From positions 372,001 through 436,000 of the forward strand of contig NZ_CAJPUX010000004.1 of the NCBI RefSeq assembly GCF_905397285.1: 64,000 nucleotides of DNA, given 5' to 3'. This document shows, one piece after another, positions 7,654 through 15,505 of this stretch (positions are counted from its first letter, which is position 1; each line of letters opens with the position of its first letter). The notes under the pieces were generated by a model, which saw only the letters and a list, made by a program, of their open reading frames with translations, was not told the DNA's origin and did not search any database. Source of the DNA: Cupriavidus plantarum. GTDB lineage: Bacteria; Pseudomonadota; Gammaproteobacteria; Burkholderiales; Burkholderiaceae. The translations under genes and the position numbers were made by a program.

Positions 7654-10449
7654 TTACGGCCTTTTCTCCCCCAAACTGAAACGCAGGGCGTCGGGAATCT
7701 CCGGCCGCCAGGCCAGCGCCTTGGCTTCGGCTTCCGACATCGGCTTGCCCAGCAGATAGCCCTGCGCCTCGTCATACCCTTCTTCCCGGATCACGCCGAG
7801 CTGCTCCGGCGTCTCGATGCCCTCGGCCGTCGTGGTCACCCGAAAGGCGACGCCCAGGCTCCGTACGGCATGCAATATCGCGCGCGCCTCGCAGGAGTTG
7901 CCGAGATCGGACACGAAGGAACGATCGAGCTTGATCTTGTCGAAGGTAAAGCTCCTCAGATAGCTGAGCGAAGAGTATCCCGTTCCAAAGTCATCCATCG
8001 CAATGCGAACGCCGAGCCGGCGCAATTCCCGTAGCGCCTCGAGGTTGGCCCCATTGCTCCGCATCAGTACCGACTCGGTGATCTCTATCTCCAGCCGGCT
8101 GGCATGGGCCCCCGCACTGCTCAGCGCGCTTTCCACCGACTGAATGAGCTTGCGGCCCCTGAACTGGGAAGGGGACAGATTCACGCTCACACGGATATGC
8201 TCTGGCCACTGGCCCAGCTGGCGGCACGCCTCTTTCAACACCCACTCGCCGATCGGCACGATCAGCCCGGTCTCCTCGGCCAGCGGAATGAAGTCGGACG
8301 GCGATACCAGGCCAAGCTCGGGGTGACGCCATCTCAGGAGCGCCTCGAAGCTGCAGATGCCACCGCTGCGAATGTCATAGATCGGCTGATAGTGCAGTTC
8401 GAGCTGGCCGTGCGACACCGCATGATGCAGGGCCCGCTTCGTTTCGAGGCGCAGCTTCGTGCGCGCCGGATCGTTGGTCCCCAGAAAGCGATAGGTGCCC
8501 GGCCCCTCGGCCTTGGCATCGTAGAGCGCCATGTCGGCGGCCTGCAGCAATGTGGTGGCGTCCGCGCCATCGTCAGGCATCATGGCGATGCCGATGCATG
8601 CGTCCAGCGAAACATACACATCGCGCAGCCGGTACGGATGCGATACATCCTGCAGGATCCGCTGAGCGAGCTGCTCGACGGCATGGATATCCGATGGCGA
8701 CACCTGCATCACGACGAACTCGTCGCCGCCGATCCGCGCGACGAAGTGAGGTTCGGACACGCATTCCGCCAGTCGCTGCGCCACCTCCTTGAGAACGACA
8801 TCGCCGCCGCTGTGGCCAAAGGCATCGTTGACGCCCTTGAATCCATCGAGGTCTACATAGAGCAGGGCCGCGCGATGACCATCGTCCGAGCTGGCCAGCA
8901 GCCGCTCCATCCGCTCCTGCCAGAACAGCCGATTCGCGATGCCTGTCAACACATCGCGCCGCGCGATCCGCTCTAGCTCCTTCTGCGACGCAAGCAGTTG
9001 CCGCTCAGCCTCCCTTCTTGCGGAGATATCGCGCAGGAAGACAGAGACGCCGTCGGCGCCGGGGTAGACGTGCACCTCATACCAGGCGCTCAGCGTCCGC
9101 ATGTAGTGCTCGAAGGTGGTCGCCCGCCCCGCGTCCAGCGCGTTGCGATACTGCCGCGCGAACTCTCCCTGCGTCTCCTCCGGAAACACGTCCCAGATCG
9201 AACGCCCGAGCGCGGGATTCCGGCCGGCCATGGCATGGGCGGCATTGCGGTTGAAGTACCTCAGCCGCCAGTCGCGATCCAGCTGGACGACGCAGTCCGT
9301 CGTGCTCTCCAGCACCTCGGTCATTCGACGCGCGAGGGCCTCGAGTTCCCGCTTGGCGGTTCTCGCCTGTTCGTTGGCGATGGTGGCCTCCGTCACGTCA
9401 ATCGAGATGACGACGAACCGCGTCATCGCCTCGTCCGCGTTGGGAACGCGGAACACGACGGAATCGAGCCATTGCGTCGCGCCGTCGCGAAGGACGCGCG
9501 AGTGAGCAAACTTCGCCGTGCGACCGGAACGGGCCTCCGCCAGCGCATGCTCCGCCGTGGACCTCGCCTCCGGCGGCAGGAAGTTCGGCCAGTACTTCCC
9601 GATCACCGCGCCGGCAGACTTGAGCTGCAATGTGCGGACTGCGGAGGCATTGACGTAAAGCACGCGCCCATCGGCATCGAGCACGCGAATGCTGGCTGGA
9701 CTGTTGTCGAGTATGTCCTTCGCGAAACGCTCGCTGGTCTCGCGTGCCAGACTCGCCGAGCGGCTATCGTCGATATCCTCGAGCGCGCCGTACCACTTGA
9801 TGACTCTTCCCTCCGCGCCGAGGCGCGGGAACGCATGGGCGCGAAACCAGCGGTAGGCGCCATCCTGCAGGCGCAGCCGATAGTCGTGGACGAACTCACG
9901 CCGCGTGGCGACGGCATGCGCCCACTCGCGCGTGACGTGCTCGAGGTCGTCCGGATGGACGCGTTGCTGCCATCCGGCGCCCAACGCGTCTTCGGCGCGC
10001 ACGCCGGTCAGGGACGTCCAACGCTGCGAGGCTTCCGTGATCTGGCCATGCTCGTCGGCCGTCCACTGAATCTGCGGGTTGAGCGTGACGCGATGCCGAT
10101 AGTTTTCCTCGCTCTCCGCAAGCGCCTGGCTCGCCGAACGCTCGTAGAGGCTCTGTGCATCGCCCGTGCACAGATACACGATCGTCAGCGGCTCGCCGCC
10201 CGTCTCGACGACGAACTCCTCTCGATGCCACGAGGCAGGGGGAATAAAAGCCGCAATATCCGCGTCCATTTTCCCGACGAGGGCAGACAGCGGCAACTGC
10301 AAAAAATCACAGGCACTTTCGTTTGCAAAAAGCCATTCCCCTTGCGCGCTCTTCACAACAATTGGCAGGGGAAACTTTTGAAAAATCCGCGTGAAATAGA
10401 TCTCAGTGGGGTGCTGTTGACACTGATCAGCCATGGTGATGTGCGGCAC
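7654..10449 (-). CDS. PAS-GGDEF-EAL cyclic-di-GMP signalling protein
   Basis: The protein is 931 residues from GTG at 10449, or 926 from the in-frame ATG at 10434; neither start has an ideally spaced ribosome-binding site. There are four PAS/PAC-like modules (about 15-105, 115-228, 240-355 and 375-480), then a GGDEF domain with an intact GGDEF motif (574-578), then an EAL domain with EALLRW (702-707) and [10 protein letters not shown]. Both catalytic signatures look intact, so it could make and hydrolyse cyclic-di-GMP; in many such proteins only one activity dominates. There are no membrane segments, so it is a cytoplasmic sensor, with PAS ligands unknown. It stands alone as a transcription unit, with hsp20 genes upstream on the same strand behind a terminator. 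Confidence 0.92.
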   Translation of the reverse strand: MPHITMADQCQQHPTEIYFTRIFQKFPLPIVVKSAQGEWLFANESACDFLQLPLSALVGKMDADIAAFIPPASWHREEFVVETGGEPLTIVYLCTGDAQSLYERSASQALAESEENYRHRVTLNPQIQWTADEHGQITEASQRWTSLTGVRAEDALGAGWQQRVHPDDLEHVTREWAHAVATRREFVHDYRLRLQDGAYRWFRAHAFPRLGAEGRVIKWYGALEDIDDSRSASLARETSERFAKDILDNSPASIRVLDADGRVLYVNASAVRTLQLKSAGAVIGKYWPNFLPPEARSTAEHALAEARSGRTAKFAHSRVLRDGATQWLDSVVFRVPNADEAMTRFVVISIDVTEATIANEQARTAKRELEALARRMTEVLESTTDCVVQLDRDWRLRYFNRNAAHAMAGRNPALGRSIWDVFPEETQGEFARQYRNALDAGRATTFEHYMRTLSAWYEVHVYPGADGVSVFLRDISARREAERQLLASQKELERIARRDVLTGIANRLFWQERMERLLASSDDGHRAALLYVDLDGFKGVNDAFGHSGGDVVLKEVAQRLAECVSEPHFVARIGGDEFVVMQVSPSDIHAVEQLAQRILQDVSHPYRLRDVYVSLDACIGIAMMPDDGADATTLLQAADMALYDAKAEGPGTYRFLGTNDPARTKLRLETKRALHHAVSHGQLELHYQPIYDIRSGGICSFEALLRWRHPELGLVSPSDFIPLAEETGLIVPIGEWVLKEACRQLGQWPEHIRVSVNLSPSQFRGRKLIQSVESALSSAGAHASRLEIEITESVLMRSNGANLEALRELRRLGVRIAMDDFGTGYSSLSYLRSFTFDKIKLDRSFVSDLGNSCEARAILHAVRSLGVAFRVTTTAEGIETPEQLGVIREEGYDEAQGYLLGKPMSEAEAKALAWRPEIPDALRFSLGEKRP

Positions 10450-10597
10450 TCTCCAAGCCGTTCGAGGCGGGCCAATTGTAGGGATTACACAGAAGTTGTC
10501 TCTTGTCGTCTTCTTGTATGGATTTTTTGCCGACCGTGACGATTAACGCTAATAGTAGCTTTGTTAACGGAGAAAATCTCCGGCTTTTAAGGGGGCC

Positions 10598-10630
10598 GCA
10601 AAACAAAGGGGCCGGTGCAAGACCGGCCCC
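10598..10630 (-). terminator. Intrinsic terminator of the hsp20 operon
   Basis: A perfect 9-bp stem GGGGCCGGT (10608-10616) / ACCGGCCCC (10622-10630) with a 5-base loop is followed, reading the minus strand, by TTTGTTTTG. It lies 22 bases beyond the second hsp20 stop. Confidence 0.8.
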
Positions 10631-10652
10631 GTTTAAAGCGAATTATCGAACG

Positions 10653-11066
10653 CTACGCCACACGGACCTCGATGCGCCGCGGTTTGGCCTCTTCTCTGCG
10701 CGGGATCAGCAACGTCAGTACGCCGTTCTGCAGTTGCGCATCGATCCTCGCGGTGTCGAAGTCCGGGCTCACGTTGAACGCGCGGGAAAAGCGCGGTTGC
10801 TGCAGCTCCGTGTACTGCACGCGCAGCCCCGCCGCCACCGGCACAGACGCCTCGGCCTCGATGGACAGCAGGCCATCCTGCATCCTGACCTCGAGACTGT
10901 CTCGCGTGACGCCTGGAAGGTCGGCCCATAAGGTGATGCCGTGCGCATCTTCGACGATATCGACCGCCGGCGTGATCGCGGGACGTCGTGCGGCCGCGGT
11001 GGTGTTGGTGCTCTCCGCGGACACAGGCTGTGTCGCGGCAGGAGCGATTTGCGTATTGTCGGTCAT
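10653..11066 (-). CDS. Hsp20/alpha-crystallin small heat-shock protein (second of pair)
   Basis: This 137-residue protein carries an alpha-crystallin domain (about residues 33-135): PAVDIVEDAHGITLWADLPG, then a LLSIEAEA strand and a C-terminal GVLTLLIPRREEAKPRRIEV. Small heat-shock proteins are ATP-independent holdases that keep unfolding proteins soluble. The ATG has a GGAGAG site and lies 25 bases after the first hsp20 gene, so the two form an operon ended by a strong hairpin. The Ala/Thr-rich N-terminal arm (about 30 residues) is unlike that of its partner, suggesting hetero-oligomers or different clients. Confidence 0.92.
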   Translation of the reverse strand: MTDNTQIAPAATQPVSAESTNTTAAARRPAITPAVDIVEDAHGITLWADLPGVTRDSLEVRMQDGLLSIEAEASVPVAAGLRVQYTELQQPRFSRAFNVSPDFDTARIDAQLQNGVLTLLIPRREEAKPRRIEVRVA

Positions 11067-11091
11067 GATTTCTCTCCGGAAGATCGATCGG

Positions 11092-11526
11092 TCACTGGAC
11101 AGTGATGGAGCGAGGCTTTGACGCTTCTCGCTTGCCGATGGAAATCACCAGGCAGCCGTTCACGTAGGTTGCGCTGACCTTGTCCGGGTCGGCGTTATCG
11201 GGCAACTCCACGGTGCGCCGGAAGCTGCCGTGGAAGCGCTCCTGCGCGTAGCGCCTGCGGCCTTCCGCCGAAGGTTCCACCGCCGCCTTGCGCTCACCGC
11301 TCACGGTCAGCAGACCCTTGTCGATGGAAACTTCGAAATCCCCCGCCTCCATACCGGGTGCGAACGCCACCACCTCGATCGATTCGTCGGTCGCACCGAT
11401 ATTGACTTGCGGGAAGGCTGAGCGCGTTGCTCTCAGGCTCGACGGCAAGTCGAACAACGTCGCCATCTGCCGCTGCATCCGCTCAAACTCGGACAAGAGA
11501 TCATTCCTGAAAAAGTAGCCACTCAT
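11092..11526 (-). CDS. Hsp20/alpha-crystallin small heat-shock protein (first of pair)
   Basis: This 144-residue protein has an N-terminal arm with an amphipathic helix (NDLLSEFERMQRQMATLFDL), then an alpha-crystallin domain (about 40-144) with the A-x-x-x-n-G-v-L block SIDKGLLTVSGERK and NGCLVISIGKRE. The ATG is preceded by TTGGAGA. It is the promoter-proximal gene of a two-gene heat-shock operon; a sigma32-like promoter sits about 70 bases upstream. It is a cytoplasmic holdase chaperone by family. Confidence 0.93.
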   Translation of the reverse strand: MSGYFFRNDLLSEFERMQRQMATLFDLPSSLRATRSAFPQVNIGATDESIEVVAFAPGMEAGDFEVSIDKGLLTVSGERKAAVEPSAEGRRRYAQERFHGSFRRTVELPDNADPDKVSATYVNGCLVISIGKREASKPRSITVQ

Positions 11527-11594
11527 GTCAGTTCTCCAAAATGAATGCGGTCGACGCCGGGCACGGGAAACTTCATGCCCTCGCGACGAGTCGG

Positions 11595-11622
11595 AAATAT
11601 TGGCTGTGCGGAGGTTTTCAAG
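11595..11622 (-). promoter_or_regulatory. Sigma32-like heat-shock promoter for hsp20
   Basis: On the minus strand CTTGAAA (11622-11616) is followed after 12 bases by CCAATATTT (11603-11595), close to the sigma32 consensus CTTGAAA...CCCATnT. The predicted transcript starts near 11588, leaving about 62 untranslated bases. Confidence 0.6.
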
Positions 11623-11710
11623 AGGCTGAGAAGCGGCACGGCTACCGTTGCGTGCCGTCCGTCGAAAGGTGGCGATTAGAGCAACCCCTCTAAACTTCGT
11701 CCTTGCTTAT

Positions 11711-11765
11711 CTATCTAGTAGTAGATAATATTCAGCCCATCGACGCACCTACCTAGCAGTAGATA
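11711..11765. repeat. Two 17-bp near-identical repeats, candidate operators
   Basis: CTATCTAGTAGTAGATA (11711-11727) and CTACCTAGCAGTAGATA (11749-11765) differ at two positions and start 38 bases apart. Each is itself near-palindromic (TATCTA-GTAG-TAGATA). They sit 70-120 bases upstream of the DGAR-repeat gene and about 190 bases from hsp20, so they most likely bind a dimeric regulator of the former. Confidence 0.5.
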
Positions 11766-11833
11766 CATAAGGGTGGATGCCCAACCGAACCAGATACCGG
11801 GTCCGCGAAGCGGCCCAACGCAAGGAGCCAATC

Positions 11834-12241
11834 ATGAATGCCAAGACCATCCTCACCGCCGCCGCCCTCGCCGCCGCCTTTATCGGCGGTACCGCCCAAG
11901 CCGCCCAAGGCGCGCGTGACCCGTATCTGGACGGTGCCCGCACCGTCAGCGAACCGCGCAGCACCTTCACCGACGGCGCACGCATCAGCAACCGCGATGG
12001 CTTCACCGACGGTGCCCGCACCGCCGACCCGTACCTCGACGGCGCCCGCGTCGGCAAGGCCGACCCGTTCACCGACGGGGCCCGCATTGTGGCCGGTCTG
12101 GACCGCGTGGGGGTCTCCGCAGAACCGAGCCGCAAGGTTGACCCGTACACCGACGGCGCCCGCGACATCAACCGCCCGCGTAGCCCGTACTACGACGGCG
12201 CCCGCGGTACCGATGTCTACACCGACGGCGCGCTAGTCTGA
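11834..12241 (+). CDS. Secreted DGAR-repeat protein of unknown function
   Basis: This 135-residue protein has a typical signal peptide (MNAKTILTAAALAAAFIGGT then AQA). The mature part is almost entirely eight copies of an eight-residue motif of the form x-x-[YF]-x-D-G-A-R (DPYLDGAR, STFTDGAR, DGFTDGAR, DPYLDGAR, DPFTDGAR, DPYTDGAR, SPYYDGAR, and a final DVYTDGAL), separated by 3-17 variable residues. It is therefore a small acidic/aromatic periplasmic or exported repeat protein. The regularly spaced Asp and Tyr residues could bind cations or a surface polymer, but I know no characterised member. The start is supported by AAGGAG seven bases upstream. It has its own promoter region with paired repeats and a strong terminator. 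Confidence 0.8.
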   Translation: MNAKTILTAAALAAAFIGGTAQAAQGARDPYLDGARTVSEPRSTFTDGARISNRDGFTDGARTADPYLDGARVGKADPFTDGARIVAGLDRVGVSAEPSRKVDPYTDGARDINRPRSPYYDGARGTDVYTDGALV

Positions 12242-12310
12242 TCGCCTAAACCAGTTGCTCCGGCCCCTCGTCTCGCGGACCCTCCCACCGCGACCGAGGG
12301 GCGCAAGAAG

Positions 12311-12346
12311 AAACCGGCGGCTTGCGAGCCGCCGGTTTCCTTTTGT
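12311..12346. terminator. Bidirectional intrinsic terminator
   Basis: A perfect 12-bp stem AAACCGGCGGCT / AGCCGCCGGTTT (12311-12322 and 12327-12338) has a TGCG loop. It is followed by CCTTTTGTT on the plus strand and by TTCTTC on the minus strand. It separates the DGAR-repeat gene from the convergent isochorismatase gene. Confidence 0.85.
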
Positions 12347-12371
12347 TCAGCTGTTATCGCTACCGCCGTGA

Positions 12372-13070
12372 TCAGTACTCGGTCACCGGCGCATGGACCG
12401 GGGCGATCGAGGCGTGGGGCGTCTGCGTGCGCTGCGCCGCCTTGTGCACCATCGTGTAGGCGTAGTCGATGCCCATGCCGTACGCGCCCGAGTGTTCCTT
12501 GGCCAGACCCGTCACCGCGTCGTACGTTTCCTTGTTCTTCCAGTCGCGCTGCCATTCCAGCAGCACCTGCTGCCACGTCACCGGCACCACGCCCGCCTGG
12601 ATCATGCGCTGCATCGCGTAGTCATGCGCTTCCTTGGTCGTGCCGCCCGACGCATCGGCCACCATGTAGATCTCGTAGTCGCCTTCGAGCATCGCGCTCA
12701 GCGCGAACGTCGTGTTGCACACCTCCGTCCACAGACCCGCCACGACGATCTTCTTGCGGCCATTCGCCGCCAGCGAATCGCGCACCTTCTGGTCATCCCA
12801 CGAGTTCATCGACGTCCGTTCGAGCGTTTGCTTGCCGGGGAACACGTCGAGCAGTTCGGGATAGGTGTACCCGGAGAAGGAATCCGACTCGACCGTCGTG
12901 ATCGTGGTCGGCACGTCGAAGATCTTCGCTGCCTTGGCCAGGCCCACCACGTTGTTCTTCATGGTCTGGCGGTCCATCGACTGCACGCCGAAGGCCATCT
13001 GGGGCTGGTGGTCGATGATGATCAGCTGGCTGTTGCGCGGGGTCAGGACTTGCAGCTTGGCGTTCGACAT
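12372..13070 (-). CDS. Isochorismatase-family cysteine hydrolase (YcaC-like)
   Basis: This 232-residue protein has the isochorismatase/nicotinamidase fold: catalytic Asp in IIIDHQ (about residue 20), a mid-protein Lys in the TSMNSWDDQKVRD segment, and the nucleophilic Cys in AGLWTEVCNTT. Length and the FGVQSMDRQTMKNN start resemble YcaC-type hydrolases, octameric enzymes of unsettled substrate. It is cytoplasmic and alone in its unit. A GAGAGAAACC stretch precedes the ATG. A 21-bp near-perfect palindrome about 170 bases upstream may control it. The substrate cannot be inferred from context. Confidence 0.85.
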   Translation of the reverse strand: MSNAKLQVLTPRNSQLIIIDHQPQMAFGVQSMDRQTMKNNVVGLAKAAKIFDVPTTITTVESDSFSGYTYPELLDVFPGKQTLERTSMNSWDDQKVRDSLAANGRKKIVVAGLWTEVCNTTFALSAMLEGDYEIYMVADASGGTTKEAHDYAMQRMIQAGVVPVTWQQVLLEWQRDWKNKETYDAVTGLAKEHSGAYGMGIDYAYTMVHKAAQRTQTPHASIAPVHAPVTEY

Positions 13071-13241
13071 GGTTTCTCTCCGGTAAAGGTAAAAGGTAAT
13101 TCAATAAGTTTGAGGTTATTCTGGGCCAGCGCCGGCTTCGCTTGTTGGCTTTGTTTTCGCCCTGTCTGCGTTTGCCGCGCTGTCCATGTGCAGAACTATA
13201 GCGGTCGCCTTCCCGGAGAAAGTCGGCTATCGCTGTCATAG

Positions 13242-13262
13242 TTATTCAATATTATTGAACAA
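13242..13262. promoter_or_regulatory. Near-perfect 21-bp palindrome, candidate operator
   Basis: TTCAATA-T-TATTGAA (13245-13259) is a perfect palindrome, extended by matching TT/AA after one mismatch. It lies in the 228-base AT-rich gap between the isochorismatase-family gene and a tctC gene. A related half-site TTCAATAA occurs near 13097. No regulator gene is adjacent. Confidence 0.45.
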
Positions 13263-13298
13263 GCGCTCGCACCCTCAATTTGCCCCCTCAAGCGGCCA

Positions 13299-14291
13299 CT
13301 AGTCCACCGTTGCCCCCGATGCCTTGACGACCTTGCCCCACTTGTCGATTTCGCGCGCGATGAACCTGCCCGTGTCGGCCGGCGACGTCCACGCCGCCGC
13401 GAAGCCCTGCGTGGCAAAGCGCGCGCGGACGTCCTCCTGCGTGAGGACGGCCTTGAGCGCGTCGCTGAGCTTGTTCACCACCGCGGGCGGTGTGTTGGCC
13501 GGCACCAGCAGCGCATTCCAGGCCGTGGCTTCGTAACCCGCCACGCCGGCTTCCGCCATCGTCGGCACGTCCGGCGCCGCGGGCGAGCGTGCGGTGCCGG
13601 TCACGGCCAGCGCCTTGAGCTTGCCGTCACGCACGAACGGCATCGAGGAAAGCATCGTGTCGAACATCACGGTGGCCTGACCCGCCATGACGTCGGTAAG
13701 CGCGGGCGCACTGCCCTTGTACGGCACGTGGGTCATCTTCACGCCCGCCATGCTGTCGAACAGTTCCGCAGCCAGATGCGTGGATTGCCCGTTGCCCGAA
13801 CTCGCGAACGTGATGGCGCCCGGCTTCGCCCTGGCCAGCGCAATCAGCTCGGCAACATTCTTTGCCGGCGTCGAGGGCGCGGTAACAAGGACAAGCGGAC
13901 CGCTCGTCAGCATCGATACCGGCGCGAAGTCCTTGCTCGTGCTGTAGCCCGGCTTCGTGAACAGCGTCATGTTGATGGCATGCGCCGTCGTCGCGACGAG
14001 CAGCGTATAGCCGTCAGGCGCCGACTTGGCGACGGTATCGGCACCGATGTTGCCGCCCGCGCCGGGACGGTTGTCGACGACGATGGTCTGGCCGAGACGT
14101 TCGGAGAGTTTCTGCCCCACGACGCGCGCCACGATGTCCGTGGGCCCGCCGGGCGGGTAGGGCACGATCATGCGGATCGGCTTGGTCGGCCATTCCTGTG
14201 CGGTGGCCAACGACACCATCGACAGGGACCAGAGGGGCAACAAGGCCGCGGCCACGAGGGGCCGCAGCGGAAACCTGCGTTGGGGGGTCAT
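13299..14291 (-). CDS. Bug/TctC-family periplasmic solute-binding protein
   Basis: This 330-residue protein has a signal peptide (cleavage near SLATAQ) and the Bug signature WPTKPIRMIVPYPPGGPTD, followed by [21 protein letters not shown] and HVPYKGSAPALTD. Bug proteins bind small carboxylates and other metabolites in the periplasm; many are orphans without their own TctAB permease. The ATG is preceded by GGAGAGCG. It lies 146 bases downstream of the phosphonate operon on the same strand, behind a weak hairpin, so it may or may not be cotranscribed. The ligand is unknown. Confidence 0.92.
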   Translation of the reverse strand: MTPQRRFPLRPLVAAALLPLWSLSMVSLATAQEWPTKPIRMIVPYPPGGPTDIVARVVGQKLSERLGQTIVVDNRPGAGGNIGADTVAKSAPDGYTLLVATTAHAINMTLFTKPGYSTSKDFAPVSMLTSGPLVLVTAPSTPAKNVAELIALARAKPGAITFASSGNGQSTHLAAELFDSMAGVKMTHVPYKGSAPALTDVMAGQATVMFDTMLSSMPFVRDGKLKALAVTGTARSPAAPDVPTMAEAGVAGYEATAWNALLVPANTPPAVVNKLSDALKAVLTQEDVRARFATQGFAAAWTSPADTGRFIAREIDKWGKVVKASGATVD

Positions 14292-14395
14292 GCGCTCTCC
14301 TGACTCGCTGCGGTTTTGCGGGATGAAATGACATCGAAAGCGTGATCAGAGCGCTTATAGGCGCGCTCGCGCATCGATGTCACTTTGCACCGCAT

Positions 14396-14417
14396 CAAAG
14401 TTTCGTCGGCCGAAACT
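14396..14417 (-). terminator. Weak hairpin after the phosphonate operon
   Basis: The 7-bp stem AGTTTCG (14399-14405) / CGAAACT (14411-14417) with a 5-base loop is followed on the minus strand by only TTTG. It lies 20 bases after the phnW stop. It could attenuate rather than end transcription into the tctC gene. Confidence 0.35.
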
Positions 14418-14437
14418 CTGGCGAGCCAGGTGGAGCG

Positions 14438-15505
14438 TTATTGACTGACGAGTTCGCGAAAACCCTGAAGCAGGCGGTCCATGTCCTCCGCCGTGAGCGC
14501 GCCCATCGTGGAGATACGGAACAGTTCCGACGACAGCCCGCCCTGCCCCGCGTAGATGACAAAGCCACGGGTCTTGAGTCCGTCATGCAGCTGTTCGTAC
14601 GTCACGCCCGCGGGCAGACGATACGCGCGCAGCACCACCGACGATTGCTCGGGTGCCCACAGCGGCGCGATGCCGAGATCGGCCAGCCCGACACGCACCT
14701 GCTCCGCCAGCGCCGCATAGCGCTGGTGACGCGCCCGCCAGCCGCCCTCGTCCTCGAACTCTCGCAGCGCTTCCACGAGTGCGTAGAACGCATGCACGGA
14801 CGGCGTGAACGGCGTGTTGCGCTGATCCTGCAGCCTGGCCATGCGGCCGAGGTCGAGGTAGTAGGCGCGCTGGGCCGCATTGGCGAGCGCCGCGCGGCGC
14901 GTGACCACGAAGGCCGCGCCCGGTACACCGTGCAGGCACTTATTGGCCGTGGCGGCCACGGCATCGATGCTGCCCGAGAAGTCGACCGCCTCGGCACCGA
15001 AGCTGCTCACCGCGTCGACGAGCAGACGCACCTTGCGCGCCTGGCACAGCGCGTCGATCGCGGCCAGGTCGTTCAGACGGCCCGTCGTCGTTTCGTGATG
15101 AATCACGGTAACGTGCGTGATCGCCGGATCGGCGTCCAGCGCGGCCGCCACACGCGACAGGTCCGGCGCGCTCTTCCAGTCGTGCGTGACCAGCGTATGG
15201 GCGATGCGATATTGCGTCGCGATCTGCGCGATGCGCTCGCCGTACACACCGTTCTGCACAATCAGCAGCTTGCCCTGTTCGGGGACGAGCGACGCGATCA
15301 TGCTTTCGACGGCGGCCGTGCCCGACCCGGTCATCAGCACGGCGGACCATTGAGCGGGATCGAGCGCGTACACGCCCAGCAGGCGGGCGCGCGCTTCATC
15401 CTGCAGATCGAAGAACTCGCCTTCACGGTGGCACAGGTCGGTTTGCAACAGGCTCTTGCGCACACGCTCGCTCAGCGTGACAGGACCTGGGTTCAGCAAC
15501 AGCAT
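14438..15505 (-). CDS. phnW: 2-aminoethylphosphonate:pyruvate transaminase-type enzyme
   Basis: This 355-residue fold-type I PLP enzyme opens with the hallmark [16 protein letters not shown] and has the PLP lysine in ANKCLHGVPG (about residue 192), with IHHETTTGRLND and DAVSSFGAE upstream. The family interconverts phosphonoacetaldehyde and 2-aminoethylphosphonate with alanine/pyruvate. No phosphonatase (PhnX) is present, while PEP mutase and phosphonopyruvate decarboxylase are immediately upstream. It should therefore run in the biosynthetic direction and form 2-aminoethylphosphonate. Its ATG overlaps the decarboxylase stop by one base (TGATG), implying translational coupling. An upstream in-frame extension to 15952 is a shadow of the decarboxylase gene. 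Confidence 0.92.
   Translation of the reverse strand: MLLLNPGPVTLSERVRKSLLQTDLCHREGEFFDLQDEARARLLGVYALDPAQWSAVLMTGSGTAAVESMIASLVPEQGKLLIVQNGVYGERIAQIATQYRIAHTLVTHDWKSAPDLSRVAAALDADPAITHVTVIHHETTTGRLNDLAAIDALCQARKVRLLVDAVSSFGAEAVDFSGSIDAVAATANKCLHGVPGAAFVVTRRAALANAAQRAYYLDLGRMARLQDQRNTPFTPSVHAFYALVEALREFEDEGGWRARHQRYAALAEQVRVGLADLGIAPLWAPEQSSVVLRAYRLPAGVTYEQLHDGLKTRGFVIYAGQGGLSSELFRISTMGALTAEDMDRLLQGFRELVSQ

Larger units (their letters stand above)
11527..11833. other. 307-base divergent regulatory region, hsp20 / DGAR-repeat gene
   Basis: There is no gene in this stretch. It holds a sigma32-like promoter reading left into hsp20 (11595-11622), a roughly 60-base hsp20 leader, and two near-identical 17-bp repeats (11711-11727 and 11749-11765) close to the start of the rightward DGAR-repeat gene. 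The leader shows no convincing ROSE or fourU thermometer; only a CCTCC/GGAG pairing of a few bases is possible. Confidence 0.6.

Noticed and set aside
11527-11594. ROSE or fourU RNA thermometer in the hsp20 leader
   Set aside because: Neither the TTGCT-type anti-Shine-Dalgarno nor a four-U match to the ribosome-binding site is convincing.
11749-12171. Minus-strand ORF with repeated RAPSVYGS-like units
   Set aside because: The repeats are the reverse reading of the DGAR codons; no signal peptide or ribosome-binding site.
14438-15505. phnW as part of phosphonate degradation
   Set aside because: No phnX, phnA or phosphonate transporter is present, and PepM plus phosphonopyruvate decarboxylase are coupled to it, so the biosynthetic direction is favoured.
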